From JBMNTP01 sp050945795 (GTDB taxonomy: Bacteria; Bacillota; Clostridia; Christensenellales; MGBC116941), in NCBI GenBank assembly GCA_050945795.1, contig JBMNTP010000006.1, positions 1-64,000 of the forward strand: a stretch of 64,000 nt of DNA. Reading direction: 5' to 3'. A program made the translations under genes and the position numbers. Each line of letters starts with the position of its first letter. The first letter of the stretch is position 1. The notes beneath the pieces were generated by a model. That model saw only the letters and a list, made by a program, of their open reading frames with translations, was not told where the DNA came from and made no database searches. Positions 52,604 through 61,369 of the stretch are shown in pieces.

Positions 52604-53197
52604 CTAAAGCTCCAGCCTGCCTTTTATCGCCCAAATAAGCGTATCGTTGTCGGCATACTCAAGGCTGCCGCCCGACGGCACGCCCTGCGCTATCCGCGTA
52701 ACCTTCACATCATACGGCTTTAGTAGATACGCTATATGCGCGGCAGTTGCCCGCCCTTCGGTATCGGTGTTCGTGGCGAGAATCACCTCTAAAATGCCAT
52801 CGAGCCTTTCAAACAGCTCCTTTATGCGGATATCGCCGGGGCCTATATCCTCCATAGGCGATATCGAACCATGCAGCACATGGTAAAGGCCGTTGTACTC
52901 CCGCGTCTTTTCCATGGCGATAACATCCTTAGGCGAGCTAACAACACATATAACATCCTGCCTGCGCTTTGCATCGGAGCAAATATGGCAGGGATCGTCC
53001 TCCGTTATGTTACCGCATATGCCGCAGTAGCTTGTTCTCTCTTTAGCGGCTATTATGGCTTCCGACAGCTCTCTTACCTGCTCCTCGCCGCGCTCGATAA
53101 TGAAAAACGCCAGCCGCTGCGCGGTTTTAGGGCCTATCCCCGGCAGTTTGGCGAGCTGCGCGGTCAGCCTGGTCAGCGCCTCGGGCAAATAATCCAT
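52604..53197 (-). CDS. recR: recombination mediator RecR
   Basis: The helix-hairpin-helix LAKLPGIGPKTAQRLAFFI, the zinc finger CGICGNITEDDPCHIC and a Toprim domain (VVSSPKDVIAMEKTREY, ATNTDTEGRATAAHIAYLLK) are all present; 197 aa is normal. It works with RecF/RecO in loading RecA. It lies three bases after ybaB. Confidence 0.97.
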   Translation of the reverse strand: MDYLPEALTRLTAQLAKLPGIGPKTAQRLAFFIIERGEEQVRELSEAIIAAKERTSYCGICGNITEDDPCHICSDAKRRQDVICVVSSPKDVIAMEKTREYNGLYHVLHGSISPMEDIGPGDIRIKELFERLDGILEVILATNTDTEGRATAAHIAYLLKPYDVKVTRIAQGVPSGGSLEYADNDTLIWAIKGRLEL

Positions 53198-53200
53198 AGC

Positions 53201-53560
53201 TTACAACAAGCCTCCAAGGTCCATGCCGCCCGTCACCTTCGCCATCTCACTCTGCGCCATAGCCTCCGCCGTGCGCAGCGCCTCATTGACCGCCGCCATA
53301 ACCAAATCCTCTAGCATCTCGACATCATCGGGGTCAACTGCCTCCGGCTTTATGCTTATAGATATAACTTCTTTTTTGCCGTTGGCCTTAACGCTCACCA
53401 TTCCGCCGCCCGACGACGCCTCAACTTCCTTATTTTCAAGCTCTTCTTGAACCCGAGCCATATCCTGCTGCATCTTTTGAGCCTGCGCCATCATCTGCTG
53501 CATGTTGCCCATGCCGCCTCCGCCCATTCTGCCTTTTCCGTAAAATCCGCCCCTTGCCAT
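53201..53560 (-). CDS. ybaB: nucleoid-associated protein, YbaB/EbfC family
   Basis: A Gly/Met-rich N-terminus (GGGMGNMQQMMAQAQKMQQD) leads into the family core VEASSGGGMVSVKANGKKEV and VMAAVNEALRTAEAMAQSEM. The length of 119 aa is typical. It binds DNA nonspecifically. It lies between dnaX and recR. Confidence 0.95.
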   Translation of the reverse strand: MARGGFYGKGRMGGGGMGNMQQMMAQAQKMQQDMARVQEELENKEVEASSGGGMVSVKANGKKEVISISIKPEAVDPDDVEMLEDLVMAAVNEALRTAEAMAQSEMAKVTGGMDLGGLL

Positions 53561-53598
53561 ATTGAAACCTCCCGATAATTTTTTATTTAAAAATCCTG

Positions 53599-55254
53599 CT
53601 AATCCTCTATTATAACGTTTTCTTCTCCAAACAGACTAATAGCCACATCGGCAATGTCCTGCTTCTCGTCTTCAAACCTCGTCTCAACGCTTATCTTTTG
53701 CCCCGTCACCTGATTGAGCGCGTCTTCAATCTTCGCCGATTGCCTTTGCGCCGCCTGCATCATGCTTTTATTTGCCTGCCTGAACTTTAGCGTGCATTGC
53801 CCGTCTTTAATATCGGCTTTGGCGAGCCTAAGAGAAGTATAAAGCCCCAGCTCTTTATGCATCATGTGCTTTAAAACCTTTTCCCATACTTCCTTGCTAC
53901 TCGATAAATCAGGCGCCTTATGCGATAAAACCTCCGCCTCTTGTGTCGCCGCCGGCATAATATCTTGCTCCGGCTCGATATACCGCTCCGGCTCTACCCG
54001 CTCCGCCTTTTTAGGCTTTATAGCCTGGCTTTCTTGCCATGGCGGCGTATCAGCATCGGCATCCGGCACACTGGCTGTCGCAGCGCTTATAGCGGCGGGC
54101 GCTCCGTTCTTTAAAGCCTTTTCAAGCGCGTCAAGCCGGTCTAAAACGGCGTCCAGCCCGTCTTCTACAGCGGGACGGCAGCACGTCACCAGCGCCGCCT
54201 CTAACACTATCCTCGGCTGCGAGCTTAGCCGCATAGCGTATTCCGCTTCGTTAAGCAGCCTTATAGCTCGCAGCAGCCTCTCTTGTGACGCCTCTTTTGC
54301 CTGCTCTTTATAAAGCGCGCCTTTTTCCTCTGTTATCTCAAGTATTTCCTCCGGCTTTTCGCAATGCTTAGAAACTATAAGCGCCCTAAGATGCGCCGAG
54401 AAATCCTTTGTAAAAACGGCTATATCGCCGCCGTTTTCTATATGACGATCGAGCTTTATAAGCGCTCCTCCTGCGTCACCGGATATTATATCCGCCGCAA
54501 CGTCAAAGTAAAACTCCTGCTCCGCCGCACCCAGCATGTCCAGCACTCCGTCATACGAAATATCTTCGCCTAAAAAAGCTATGCTCTGATCAAGCAGGCT
54601 TATGGCGTCCCTCATGCCGCCCTCCGCCGCCCTCGCCATAGCCTCAAGCGCACGCGGATCTGCTTTTATATCCATGCCGTCCGCAATGGTTTGAAGCCGC
54701 TTGAGCATATCCTTAACGGTTATACGCCTAAAATCATACCTTTGGCACCTTGACAGCACCGTCGCCGGCAGCTTTTGCGGCTCCGTCGTGGCGAGTATGA
54801 ATATAACATGAGCGGGCGGCTCCTCCAGCGTTTTTAGCAGCGCATTAAAAGCGCCGGACGAAAGCATATGCACCTCGTCTATAATATAAACCTTGTATTT
54901 GCTGCCGACCGGAGCAAATCCCGCCTTTTCCCGTATGTCTCTTATCTCATCAACGCCGTTGTTGGAGGCGGCGTCTATCTCAATTATGTCCACGCTGCTT
55001 TCATCAAGCGAATCAAGGCAGCTGCCGCATTTAAGGCACGGCTCACCGCCTATAAGCTCCTCACAGTTTACAGCTCTAGCGAATATTTTAGCCGTGCTGG
55101 TTTTGCCGGTGCCCCTCGCCCCGCAAAAAAGGTAAGCGTGGGATACGCGACCGGCGCTTATCTGGTTTTTTAATATGGCGGTGATATGCTCCTGCCCCAC
55201 CACGTCTTCAAATGTTCTGGGCCGCCACACCCTGTAAAGCGCCTGATATGTCAA
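53599..55254 (-). CDS. dnaX: DNA polymerase III subunits gamma/tau
   Basis: The clamp-loader ATPase has Walker A GARGTGKTSTAKIFARAVNC, a zinc finger (CEELIGG..CLKCGSC), IIDEVHMLSSGAFNALLKTL, and the sensor FILATTEPQKLPATVLSRCQ. The C-terminal 200 residues are the tau-like variable part. The length of 551 aa is normal. I saw no clear programmed frameshift site. First gene of dnaX-ybaB-recR. Confidence 0.96.
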   Translation of the reverse strand: MTYQALYRVWRPRTFEDVVGQEHITAILKNQISAGRVSHAYLFCGARGTGKTSTAKIFARAVNCEELIGGEPCLKCGSCLDSLDESSVDIIEIDAASNNGVDEIRDIREKAGFAPVGSKYKVYIIDEVHMLSSGAFNALLKTLEEPPAHVIFILATTEPQKLPATVLSRCQRYDFRRITVKDMLKRLQTIADGMDIKADPRALEAMARAAEGGMRDAISLLDQSIAFLGEDISYDGVLDMLGAAEQEFYFDVAADIISGDAGGALIKLDRHIENGGDIAVFTKDFSAHLRALIVSKHCEKPEEILEITEEKGALYKEQAKEASQERLLRAIRLLNEAEYAMRLSSQPRIVLEAALVTCCRPAVEDGLDAVLDRLDALEKALKNGAPAAISAATASVPDADADTPPWQESQAIKPKKAERVEPERYIEPEQDIMPAATQEAEVLSHKAPDLSSSKEVWEKVLKHMMHKELGLYTSLRLAKADIKDGQCTLKFRQANKSMMQAAQRQSAKIEDALNQVTGQKISVETRFEDEKQDIADVAISLFGEENVIIED

Positions 55255-55338
55255 AAAATCAAACCTCCCGGAAATTATGCCATATAGATATAATACACAA
55301 ATGCCGCTCCGATTAAAAGCCCCGCCGCTTAAAGCCGC

Positions 55339-56943
55339 CTACCGCTCGCTATACTTTTTATGAATCTTCCTAAGCCTTTTCGCCAGTTCCCTTATCTCTG
55401 TCGCCTGCTCCGGCGGCATTCCCGCCGCTGTGCTTTCGCCGTCGCGTATTATAGCGCCGAGCCGCTCTATGGCATTTTTCATAAAATCATACTGCACTTC
55501 TTGTAAAGCTGTTTCGTCCATGACCTGCTCTATTTCATTAAGCTGCATTGAAACTGTATCAAACCATGAATTCATAGACGGTATAGAAGTTTTAATACCC
55601 AGCTTTTCGACCTCTTTAGCCAATTCCTCTAGCGCCGTCTGTTCGCCATGCACCATAAAAACCCTCTTTATGCCGCCTTCAAAAGCCTTTATCCATTTGA
55701 TTATGCCGTTTCTGTCGGCATGGCCGCTAAAACCTTCAAGCTTGCTTATCTCCGCCTTTACTTCTATCTCCTCGCCAAATATCTTAACCTTTTTTGCTCC
55801 ATCAAGTATTGAGCGCCCCAAAGTACCCATCGCCTGATATCCGGCAAAAGCCACTGTCGATTCCGGCCGCCACAAATTGTGCTTTAAATGATGCTTTATC
55901 CTGCCCGCCTCGCACATACCGCTTGACGATATTATAACCTTAGGGAAATCCATAAAGTTCATCGCCCTTGATTCGTCCGCCGTTTCTATAATATTTAGCG
56001 AAGGAAAGCTAAGCGGCTTTTCTCCCCGCTCAATTATTTCCATCGCTTCCTCATCGTAATAATCATGAACGTATTTCTCAAATATTTCAGTCGCTCGTAT
56101 AGCCAGCGGACTATCTATAAAAACAGGTATGTTTCCGGCTAGCGGCGCTAGATTATTGTTTATTATCTCCCGCATACAGTAAAGCAGCTCCTGCGTCCTG
56201 CCCACCGCGAAAGACGGTATTACAACATTGCCGCCGCGCAAAAACGTCCTTTCAACTATCTCGGCCAGCTCTTTTGTGCTATCGCCGTTACCGCCGTGCA
56301 GCCTGTCGCCATACGTCGATTCAACGACGACATAATCGGCCTTTTCTATATATGAAGGGTCTTTTATAATAGGCTTTCCGGTATTGCCAAGGTCGCCGGA
56401 AAAAACTATCTTCTCGCTTGTGCCGTCCGCCTCCGCCCATACCTCAACGGAAGCCGAGCCGAGCATATGCCCGGCGTCGACAAACCTGGCTTTTATGCTG
56501 GGGCATACGTCTATAATCTCGCCGTAATCAACGGCTTTAAAGTATTTGAGACTGCCTCTGGCGTCCTCTGCCGTATAAAGCGGCTCGACAGGAGGCTTGC
56601 CCGCTCTTGAGCGCTTGCGGTTTAGCCATTCCGTCTCCATCTCTTGTATATGCCCGCTATCCGGCAGCATTATAGAGCAAAGCTCCGCCGTCGCCCTCGT
56701 GCATATGACACGCCCGGTAAAGCCGTTTTTAACAAGCAGCGGAATGCGCCCGCTATGGTCTATATGCGCATGCGTTAGAAGTACCGCATCAACATCGCGC
56801 GCATCTACCGGCATCATAACGCCGTTTTTTTCATCCTTGCCCTGCAACATACCAAAGTCTATAAGCACAGTACTGCCGCTCGCCTCAATGCAATGGCAGC
56901 TACCGGTAACGCTTTGCGCCGCGCCAAAAAACCGCAGTATCAT
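55339..56943 (-). CDS. beta-CASP metallo-beta-lactamase nuclease-like protein (534 aa)
   Basis: MBL motifs are FGAAQSVTGSCHCIE at the N-terminus, LTHAHIDHSGRIPLL and VDAGHMLGSASVEV, then a beta-CASP domain (VVVESTYGDRLHGG, VIPSFAVGRTQELLY) and the RMMBL end (LEGFSGHADRNGIIKWI, VFMVHGEQTALEEL). This resembles RNA-processing exo/endonucleases of the CPSF/YSH1 type in bacteria. It overlaps the M20 gene upstream by four bases. Confidence 0.9.
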   Translation of the reverse strand: MILRFFGAAQSVTGSCHCIEASGSTVLIDFGMLQGKDEKNGVMMPVDARDVDAVLLTHAHIDHSGRIPLLVKNGFTGRVICTRATAELCSIMLPDSGHIQEMETEWLNRKRSRAGKPPVEPLYTAEDARGSLKYFKAVDYGEIIDVCPSIKARFVDAGHMLGSASVEVWAEADGTSEKIVFSGDLGNTGKPIIKDPSYIEKADYVVVESTYGDRLHGGNGDSTKELAEIVERTFLRGGNVVIPSFAVGRTQELLYCMREIINNNLAPLAGNIPVFIDSPLAIRATEIFEKYVHDYYDEEAMEIIERGEKPLSFPSLNIIETADESRAMNFMDFPKVIISSSGMCEAGRIKHHLKHNLWRPESTVAFAGYQAMGTLGRSILDGAKKVKIFGEEIEVKAEISKLEGFSGHADRNGIIKWIKAFEGGIKRVFMVHGEQTALEELAKEVEKLGIKTSIPSMNSWFDTVSMQLNEIEQVMDETALQEVQYDFMKNAIERLGAIIRDGESTAAGMPPEQATEIRELAKRLRKIHKKYSER

Positions 56944-58397
56944 TTTTCCACCTCATAACAGCATTTTTTAATAAGCCGCGAATAAAATTCTATGCCCATA
57001 TAAAAGCTTGATATCTCAAGCCTTTCATTGGCGGCGTGCATTGTATGCCCGTCGTCCTTGTAGCTTACAAAAGGAGTGCAGCGTATTACGCAATCGGAAA
57101 GCGATTGGTAAAAGCGCGAATCAGTGCCTCCCGTCATAATATACGGCGCCACCCGGCACCCTGTCGCGTACTCTAGCGCCTTAGCCGCCTGTTTATATCC
57201 ATAATGCCCCACGTCAGCCGACGGCGATGCGGCGTTAAGCGTTATAGGCTCTATTTCAAGCCCCGCCGCCCGTTTTGCTATATGCCTTATAACATCTTCT
57301 GTGCTGTCTCCGGGCAGCAGCCGCGCGTTTATTACCGCGTCCGCTACATCCGGCAGCACATTTGCCTGGCTGCTGCCGCTAAGCATTGTAACGGCGCTCG
57401 TCGTTCTTATAAACGCGTTTCCAAGCCTCGACTTTGACAGCTTATGCTTAAAAACCGGCGCAAATAACCAAAGATTCGCCGCCATAACATTGAAAGGAAA
57501 ACGCATCGCCGGCCCCATGCTCTCTATCATAGAGCGCACTACCGGCGTCAGCCGCGCCTCCATAGGCCGCTTCTCGAGATTGCATACCGCGCGCGCCACC
57601 TCTCCGGCGGCGGTATTTTTAGGCGGGCGGCTAGCGTGACCGCCGTTTGAGCGGGCAATTATCCGGATATCGGAATATCCCTTTTCGCAAAGGCCTATAA
57701 GCCCGAATACACCGTCAGCCCCAAACTGCGCGCCGTCCATGAACGCGCCGCCCTCGTCCATTATAAACTCAAACTCATAGCCCCTATCCTTTAGCATTTT
57801 AGCCGTTTCAATCGCACCGGATTCGTGAGCCGTTTCCTCGTTATGCCCCAGCGCTACGCATATGCCGCGCTGCGGCGCATCACCGTTTGAAAGCTTTTCC
57901 TCCAGCGCCTCAAAAATCGCCACTACAATGCCCTTCATATCAATAGCGCCGCGCCCCCATATATACCCGTCGGCTATACGTCCTGAAAAAGGCGGATGCT
58001 GCCAGTTTTCCTCATCACCTTCCGGCACAACGTCCATATGCCCCATAAGCAATACCGGCTTAAGCGAAGGATCGGAGCCTTCAAGGCTGTAAAAGAGGCT
58101 GTATCCGCCAACTATATCAAGAGTCATACGGCTGTGTATGTTAGGATATCGCTTTTTTAAAAAATGCCTAAAATCCTCAAAGGCCTGCCAATCAACCTTT
58201 GACTCGTCCTCATTCGATATCGACTTTATTTTTATTGCTTCTGATAAGCGCTGCGCCGCTTCCGGCCGCTCTTTTACATCCGCAGCGTCAGGCTTAGCGG
58301 CTTTTTTAGCCGCCGCCATCGTCCTTATAATCATAACTATAATAGCCGCGCCCAAAATCAGTCGCGCCAAAACCCATATAAACCATTCGGCAGGCAT
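56940..58397 (-). CDS. membrane-anchored M20 peptidase (485 aa)
   Basis: An N-terminal membrane segment (LARLILGAAIIVMIIRTMA) precedes an M20 domain with metal ligands LMGHMDVVPEG, GRGAIDMKGIV, LGHNEETAHESGA and GGTDSRFYQ. The layout resembles PM20D1/carboxypeptidase S-type enzymes that cleave or form N-acyl amino acids. The natural substrate is unknown. It is the first gene of a two-gene unit with the beta-CASP protein. Confidence 0.85.
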   Translation of the reverse strand: MPAEWFIWVLARLILGAAIIVMIIRTMAAAKKAAKPDAADVKERPEAAQRLSEAIKIKSISNEDESKVDWQAFEDFRHFLKKRYPNIHSRMTLDIVGGYSLFYSLEGSDPSLKPVLLMGHMDVVPEGDEENWQHPPFSGRIADGYIWGRGAIDMKGIVVAIFEALEEKLSNGDAPQRGICVALGHNEETAHESGAIETAKMLKDRGYEFEFIMDEGGAFMDGAQFGADGVFGLIGLCEKGYSDIRIIARSNGGHASRPPKNTAAGEVARAVCNLEKRPMEARLTPVVRSMIESMGPAMRFPFNVMAANLWLFAPVFKHKLSKSRLGNAFIRTTSAVTMLSGSSQANVLPDVADAVINARLLPGDSTEDVIRHIAKRAAGLEIEPITLNAASPSADVGHYGYKQAAKALEYATGCRVAPYIMTGGTDSRFYQSLSDCVIRCTPFVSYKDDGHTMHAANERLEISSFYMGIEFYSRLIKKCCYEVEK

Positions 58398-58489
58398 ACT
58401 ATTCCCCCTTAATATATTGATGTAATTATATCACACCGCCACCATGCGGATATAATTAATTCTGCGTCTCTACCCATGCTTTACAGCAT

Positions 58490-58521
58490 AAAAAAACGCC
58501 CCAGCCGCTTGGCGTGGGGCG
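58490..58521 (-). terminator. terminator of the ABC permease-ATPase genes
   Basis: CGCCCCA and TGGGGCG form the stem around CGCCAAGCGGC, followed by T7 on the minus strand. Confidence 0.92.
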
Positions 58522-58529
58522 CGTATGCT

Positions 58530-59252
58530 TTAAAGTACCTTTGATAAGAACGACTTTGTCCTTTCATGCTGAGGGTTTAAGAATAAATGCTCCGGCTTGC
58601 CCTCCTCAACTATTCTGCCTTCATCCATGAATATAGCTCTTGTACCGACTTCTCTGGCAAATCCCATCTCATGCGTAACAACCGCCATTGTCATGCCGCT
58701 TAGCGCCAGCGCCTTCATAACATCCAATACCTCGCCTACCATCTCGGGATCAAGCGCGCTTGTCGGCTCGTCAAAAAGCATAACATCCGGCTGCATGGCC
58801 AGCGCCCTAACAATGGCTACGCGCTGCTTCTGCCCACCCGATAAATGGCGCGGGTAGCTTTGCGCCCTGTCATCAAGCCCTACCCTTGCGAGCAGCTCCA
58901 AAGCATACTTTTGCGCCTCTTCCTCCGGCATCTTTTTGACTCGTACCGGCGCTATCGTTATATTCTCCATAACGGTAAGGTGCGGGAAAAGATTGAACTG
59001 CTGGAACACCATACCCATCTTTTGACGGTGCAGGTTTATGTCAACACCACGCTCGTTTATTCTAACGCCCTCGAATATGATTTCGCCCTTTGTCGGTTCT
59101 TCTAAAAGATTAAGGCATCTTAGCAGCGTGCTTTTGCCGGAACCGGACGGCCCTACTATAACAACCGTTTCGCCGCGTTGTATAACCGTTGAAACATCAT
59201 CCAACGCTACAATCTTGCCAAATTTTTTTGTAAGGTTTTTTGCCTCTATCAT
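58530..59252 (-). CDS. glnQ: polar amino acid ABC transporter ATP-binding protein
   Basis: Motifs are Walker A GPSGSGKSTLLRCL, Q-loop QQFNLFPHLTV, signature HLSGGQKQRVAIVRAL, Walker B MLFDEPTSALDPEM and the switch His in VTHEMGFAREV. The PAAT-family length of 240 aa is normal. It overlaps the permease stop by four bases. The symbol is given by family; the exact amino acid is not known. Confidence 0.93.
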   Translation of the reverse strand: MIEAKNLTKKFGKIVALDDVSTVIQRGETVVIVGPSGSGKSTLLRCLNLLEEPTKGEIIFEGVRINERGVDINLHRQKMGMVFQQFNLFPHLTVMENITIAPVRVKKMPEEEAQKYALELLARVGLDDRAQSYPRHLSGGQKQRVAIVRALAMQPDVMLFDEPTSALDPEMVGEVLDVMKALALSGMTMAVVTHEMGFAREVGTRAIFMDEGRIVEEGKPEHLFLNPQHERTKSFLSKVL

Positions 59253-60013
59253 TGCGCCGCCTCCTGGCTATCCCGCTGTGCTCCCAGTCCGAATATGCGT
59301 TTTGAATTTGATTTTTTGCCTTTGCCTAAGCCCGCGTCGGCGGCTCCGTCCCCCATTCGCTTTTCAATTCTGCCAAGCAGCTTTGAAAGCGAGAAGGTTA
59401 AGGCAAAGTATACAAGAGAAACGACTATCAGCGGCTCAAATACCCTGAATGAATTACCCATTATTGTATTCGCTTTATACATAAGCTCGCCCATGCCTAT
59501 AACCGAAACTATGGACGATTCCTTTATTATTATTACAAATTCATTGCCAAGCGCCGGCAATATATTTTTTACCGCCTGCGGCATTATTATTTTCCGCATC
59601 GCCAGGCCTTTTGTCATGCCGAGGCTGCGCGCCGCCTCCATCTGTCCCGCATCTACCGCCTGAATTCCGGCGCGTACTATCTCGGCTACATAAGCCGCGC
59701 TGTTTATTGATAAAGACGCGACCCCCGAAAAGAATATAGGCAGATTGATGCCCATTACCATGGATATGCCGTAATGCACCAAAAACACCTGTACCATAAG
59801 CGGAGTGCCGCGTATAAATTCAATATATGCCGTGGCTATAAATTTTACCAGCTTGTTGTTCGACAGCCGCATAAGCGCCAGTAAAGCGCCTAATAGAGTG
59901 CCTATGGCAACGGTTATAGCCGCCAAAAGCAGAGTATTAATAAGCCCTTCTACATAAAACGGCCAATATTTTTCCAGCCATGCGAAGCTAAATTCATAAT
60001 TCAAGTCAATCAC
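59249..60013 (-). CDS. polar amino acid ABC transporter permease
   Basis: HisM/GlnP-type permease with spans from about residue 18 (YVEGLINTLLLAAITVAIGT) and the coupling block AARSLGMTKGLAMRKIIMPQ. A C-terminal charged tail of about 40 residues (RIEKRMGDGAADAGLGKG) extends beyond the usual end. The start is a GTG with a GGAG motif close upstream. It has its own promoter, separate from the binding protein. Confidence 0.93.
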   Translation of the reverse strand: MIDLNYEFSFAWLEKYWPFYVEGLINTLLLAAITVAIGTLLGALLALMRLSNNKLVKFIATAYIEFIRGTPLMVQVFLVHYGISMVMGINLPIFFSGVASLSINSAAYVAEIVRAGIQAVDAGQMEAARSLGMTKGLAMRKIIMPQAVKNILPALGNEFVIIIKESSIVSVIGMGELMYKANTIMGNSFRVFEPLIVVSLVYFALTFSLSKLLGRIEKRMGDGAADAGLGKGKKSNSKRIFGLGAQRDSQEAAQ

Positions 60014-60034
60014 TCCAATATCGCTATCTTAAAA

Positions 60035-60063
60035 ATTATACAATGTATACGATATATATGCAA
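60035..60063 (-). promoter_or_regulatory. promoter of the permease-ATPase genes
   Basis: On the minus strand TTGCAT (60063-60058), a 17-bp spacer and TATAAT (60040-60035) lie about 22 bases before the GTG start. Confidence 0.75.
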
Positions 60064-60228
60064 TAAACTAAAATGCTCAAACGCCCCTCTTTTACCTCAT
60101 ATTATATTAGCCGTCGCGTTTAAATGCCTTCACAACGGCATTCTAATCATGGCATTTTTAAAGCGGCTATTCCTTTTATTAAGGTTTTATAGCGGCTTAT
60201 CCAATTTAATAAGCTATTTTAAACAACA

Positions 60229-60253
60229 AAAAGGCGCGCCAAGCGCGCCTTTT
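60229..60253 (-). terminator. terminator after the binding-protein gene
   Basis: AAAAGGCGCGC and GCGCGCCTTTT form a perfect stem with a short loop, followed by a T-tract on the minus strand. The rest of the 308-base gap 60014-60321 holds the permease promoter and nothing else I recognise. Confidence 0.9.
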
Positions 60254-60321
60254 CATATGGCGGACGCGGCACTAAAACCGCACCCGCTAAAATTCCGATA
60301 TTTTATATCCTAGGCTTATAT

Positions 60322-61161
60322 TTATTCCTCTACCAACTGGTCGGAAAGTATATTAGCTTCGGCAACATATTTGTCTATAAGCCCTTCGTCAAGCAGCCTT
60401 TTTATAGTGGTGTTTATAGCCTCAAGCAGCTCAGGTTGGTTTTTATTGGTGGCAACGGCGCTGCCGCCCGTCTCGTCGACTAGCTCGATATTCGCGAGCA
60501 TAAGATCGGGGTGCTGCGATATATAGTTCTCGGCAACCGGCTTCTCCATAACAACAGCCTCAACCTTTTTGGTCTTAAGCTCAAGTACGAGCGGGCCTAT
60601 CTTTGTAAGCCCCTTTACATTGCTGCCTGTAAGCTGCTCCTGCGCTATCGTCTCTTGTATAGCTCCCTTTTGCGCGCCTACATCAAGGCCTTCAAATGCA
60701 TCAACCGAAGTATACTTGTCGGCGTCCTCCGTCCTTATAAGCACGCCCTGCTCGGCATAATAGTATATATCCGAAAAATCAGCGGCTTCCTTGCGCTCTT
60801 CATCCGGCGTCATGCCCGCAATAACAACATCAATTGTTCCGGCCTGAAGCGCGGCAAGCAGTCCTTCAAAAGACATATCGACTATTTCAAGCTCAACGCC
60901 CATGTCCTTCGCTATCTCTTTGCCTATCTCAACATCAAATCCTACAATTGTATCCTTGCCGTCCACCGAAATATGGAACTCATACGGCGGATAGTCAGCG
61001 CTTGTGCCAAGCCTGAGCGTGCCCCTGCTCTTAATGGCTTCAAGAGTGTTTTGGCTTGAATCGTCCGAATCACTATCTTCTGTAGCTTTAGGAGCGCAGG
61101 CTCCCAGCCCAAACAGCATCAATGCGGCCAGTAAAAAGGCCAGCACCTTTTTGAATTTCAT
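60322..61161 (-). CDS. amino acid ABC transporter substrate-binding lipoprotein
   Basis: A lipoprotein signal (LAALMLFGLGAC) is followed by a SBP_bac_3 domain with LRLGTSADYPPYEFHI, GFDVEIGKEIAKDMG, DVVIAGMTPDEERKE and AVATNKNQPELLEAIN. It captures a polar amino acid outside the membrane for the permease-ATPase pair. The length of 279 aa is normal. It is separated from the permease by a terminator and promoter. Confidence 0.93.
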   Translation of the reverse strand: MKFKKVLAFLLAALMLFGLGACAPKATEDSDSDDSSQNTLEAIKSRGTLRLGTSADYPPYEFHISVDGKDTIVGFDVEIGKEIAKDMGVELEIVDMSFEGLLAALQAGTIDVVIAGMTPDEERKEAADFSDIYYYAEQGVLIRTEDADKYTSVDAFEGLDVGAQKGAIQETIAQEQLTGSNVKGLTKIGPLVLELKTKKVEAVVMEKPVAENYISQHPDLMLANIELVDETGGSAVATNKNQPELLEAINTTIKRLLDEGLIDKYVAEANILSDQLVEE

Positions 61162-61190
61162 AATAATATACCTCCATTTTTTACTGCATC

Positions 61191-61219
61191 ATTATACATC
61201 AATGAGCCTATTAAAACAA
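61191..61219 (-). promoter_or_regulatory. promoter of the binding-protein gene
   Basis: On the minus strand TTGTTT (61219-61214), a 17-bp spacer and TATAAT (61196-61191). GGAGGTATATT precedes the ATG at 61161. Confidence 0.8.
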
Positions 61220-61348
61220 CATATAAATATTAAGGATTCTAGGGTTTTATTGCCGAATCGCCATTTTTACGACATAAAAACGGCAATCCATGCGCATACA
61301 CCGGTATTACGCATGAACTGCCGTGTAATTCGCGCTTACTGTCCGCAC

Positions 61349-61367
61349 GCATATTTATAATATGCGC
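61349..61367 (-). other. 8-bp palindromic hairpin after the fused synthase
   Basis: CGCATATT-ATA-AATATGCG lies two bases past the stop codon at 61370. It has no T-run. A second inverted pair, ATTGCCG/CGGCAAT, lies at about 61248-61290. Either may serve as an unusual 3' end signal. Confidence 0.4.
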
Positions 61368-61369
61368 CG

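Noticed and set aside
53599..55254. Programmed frameshift in dnaX
   Set aside because: I found no A-rich slippery run followed by a stem in the expected part of the gene.
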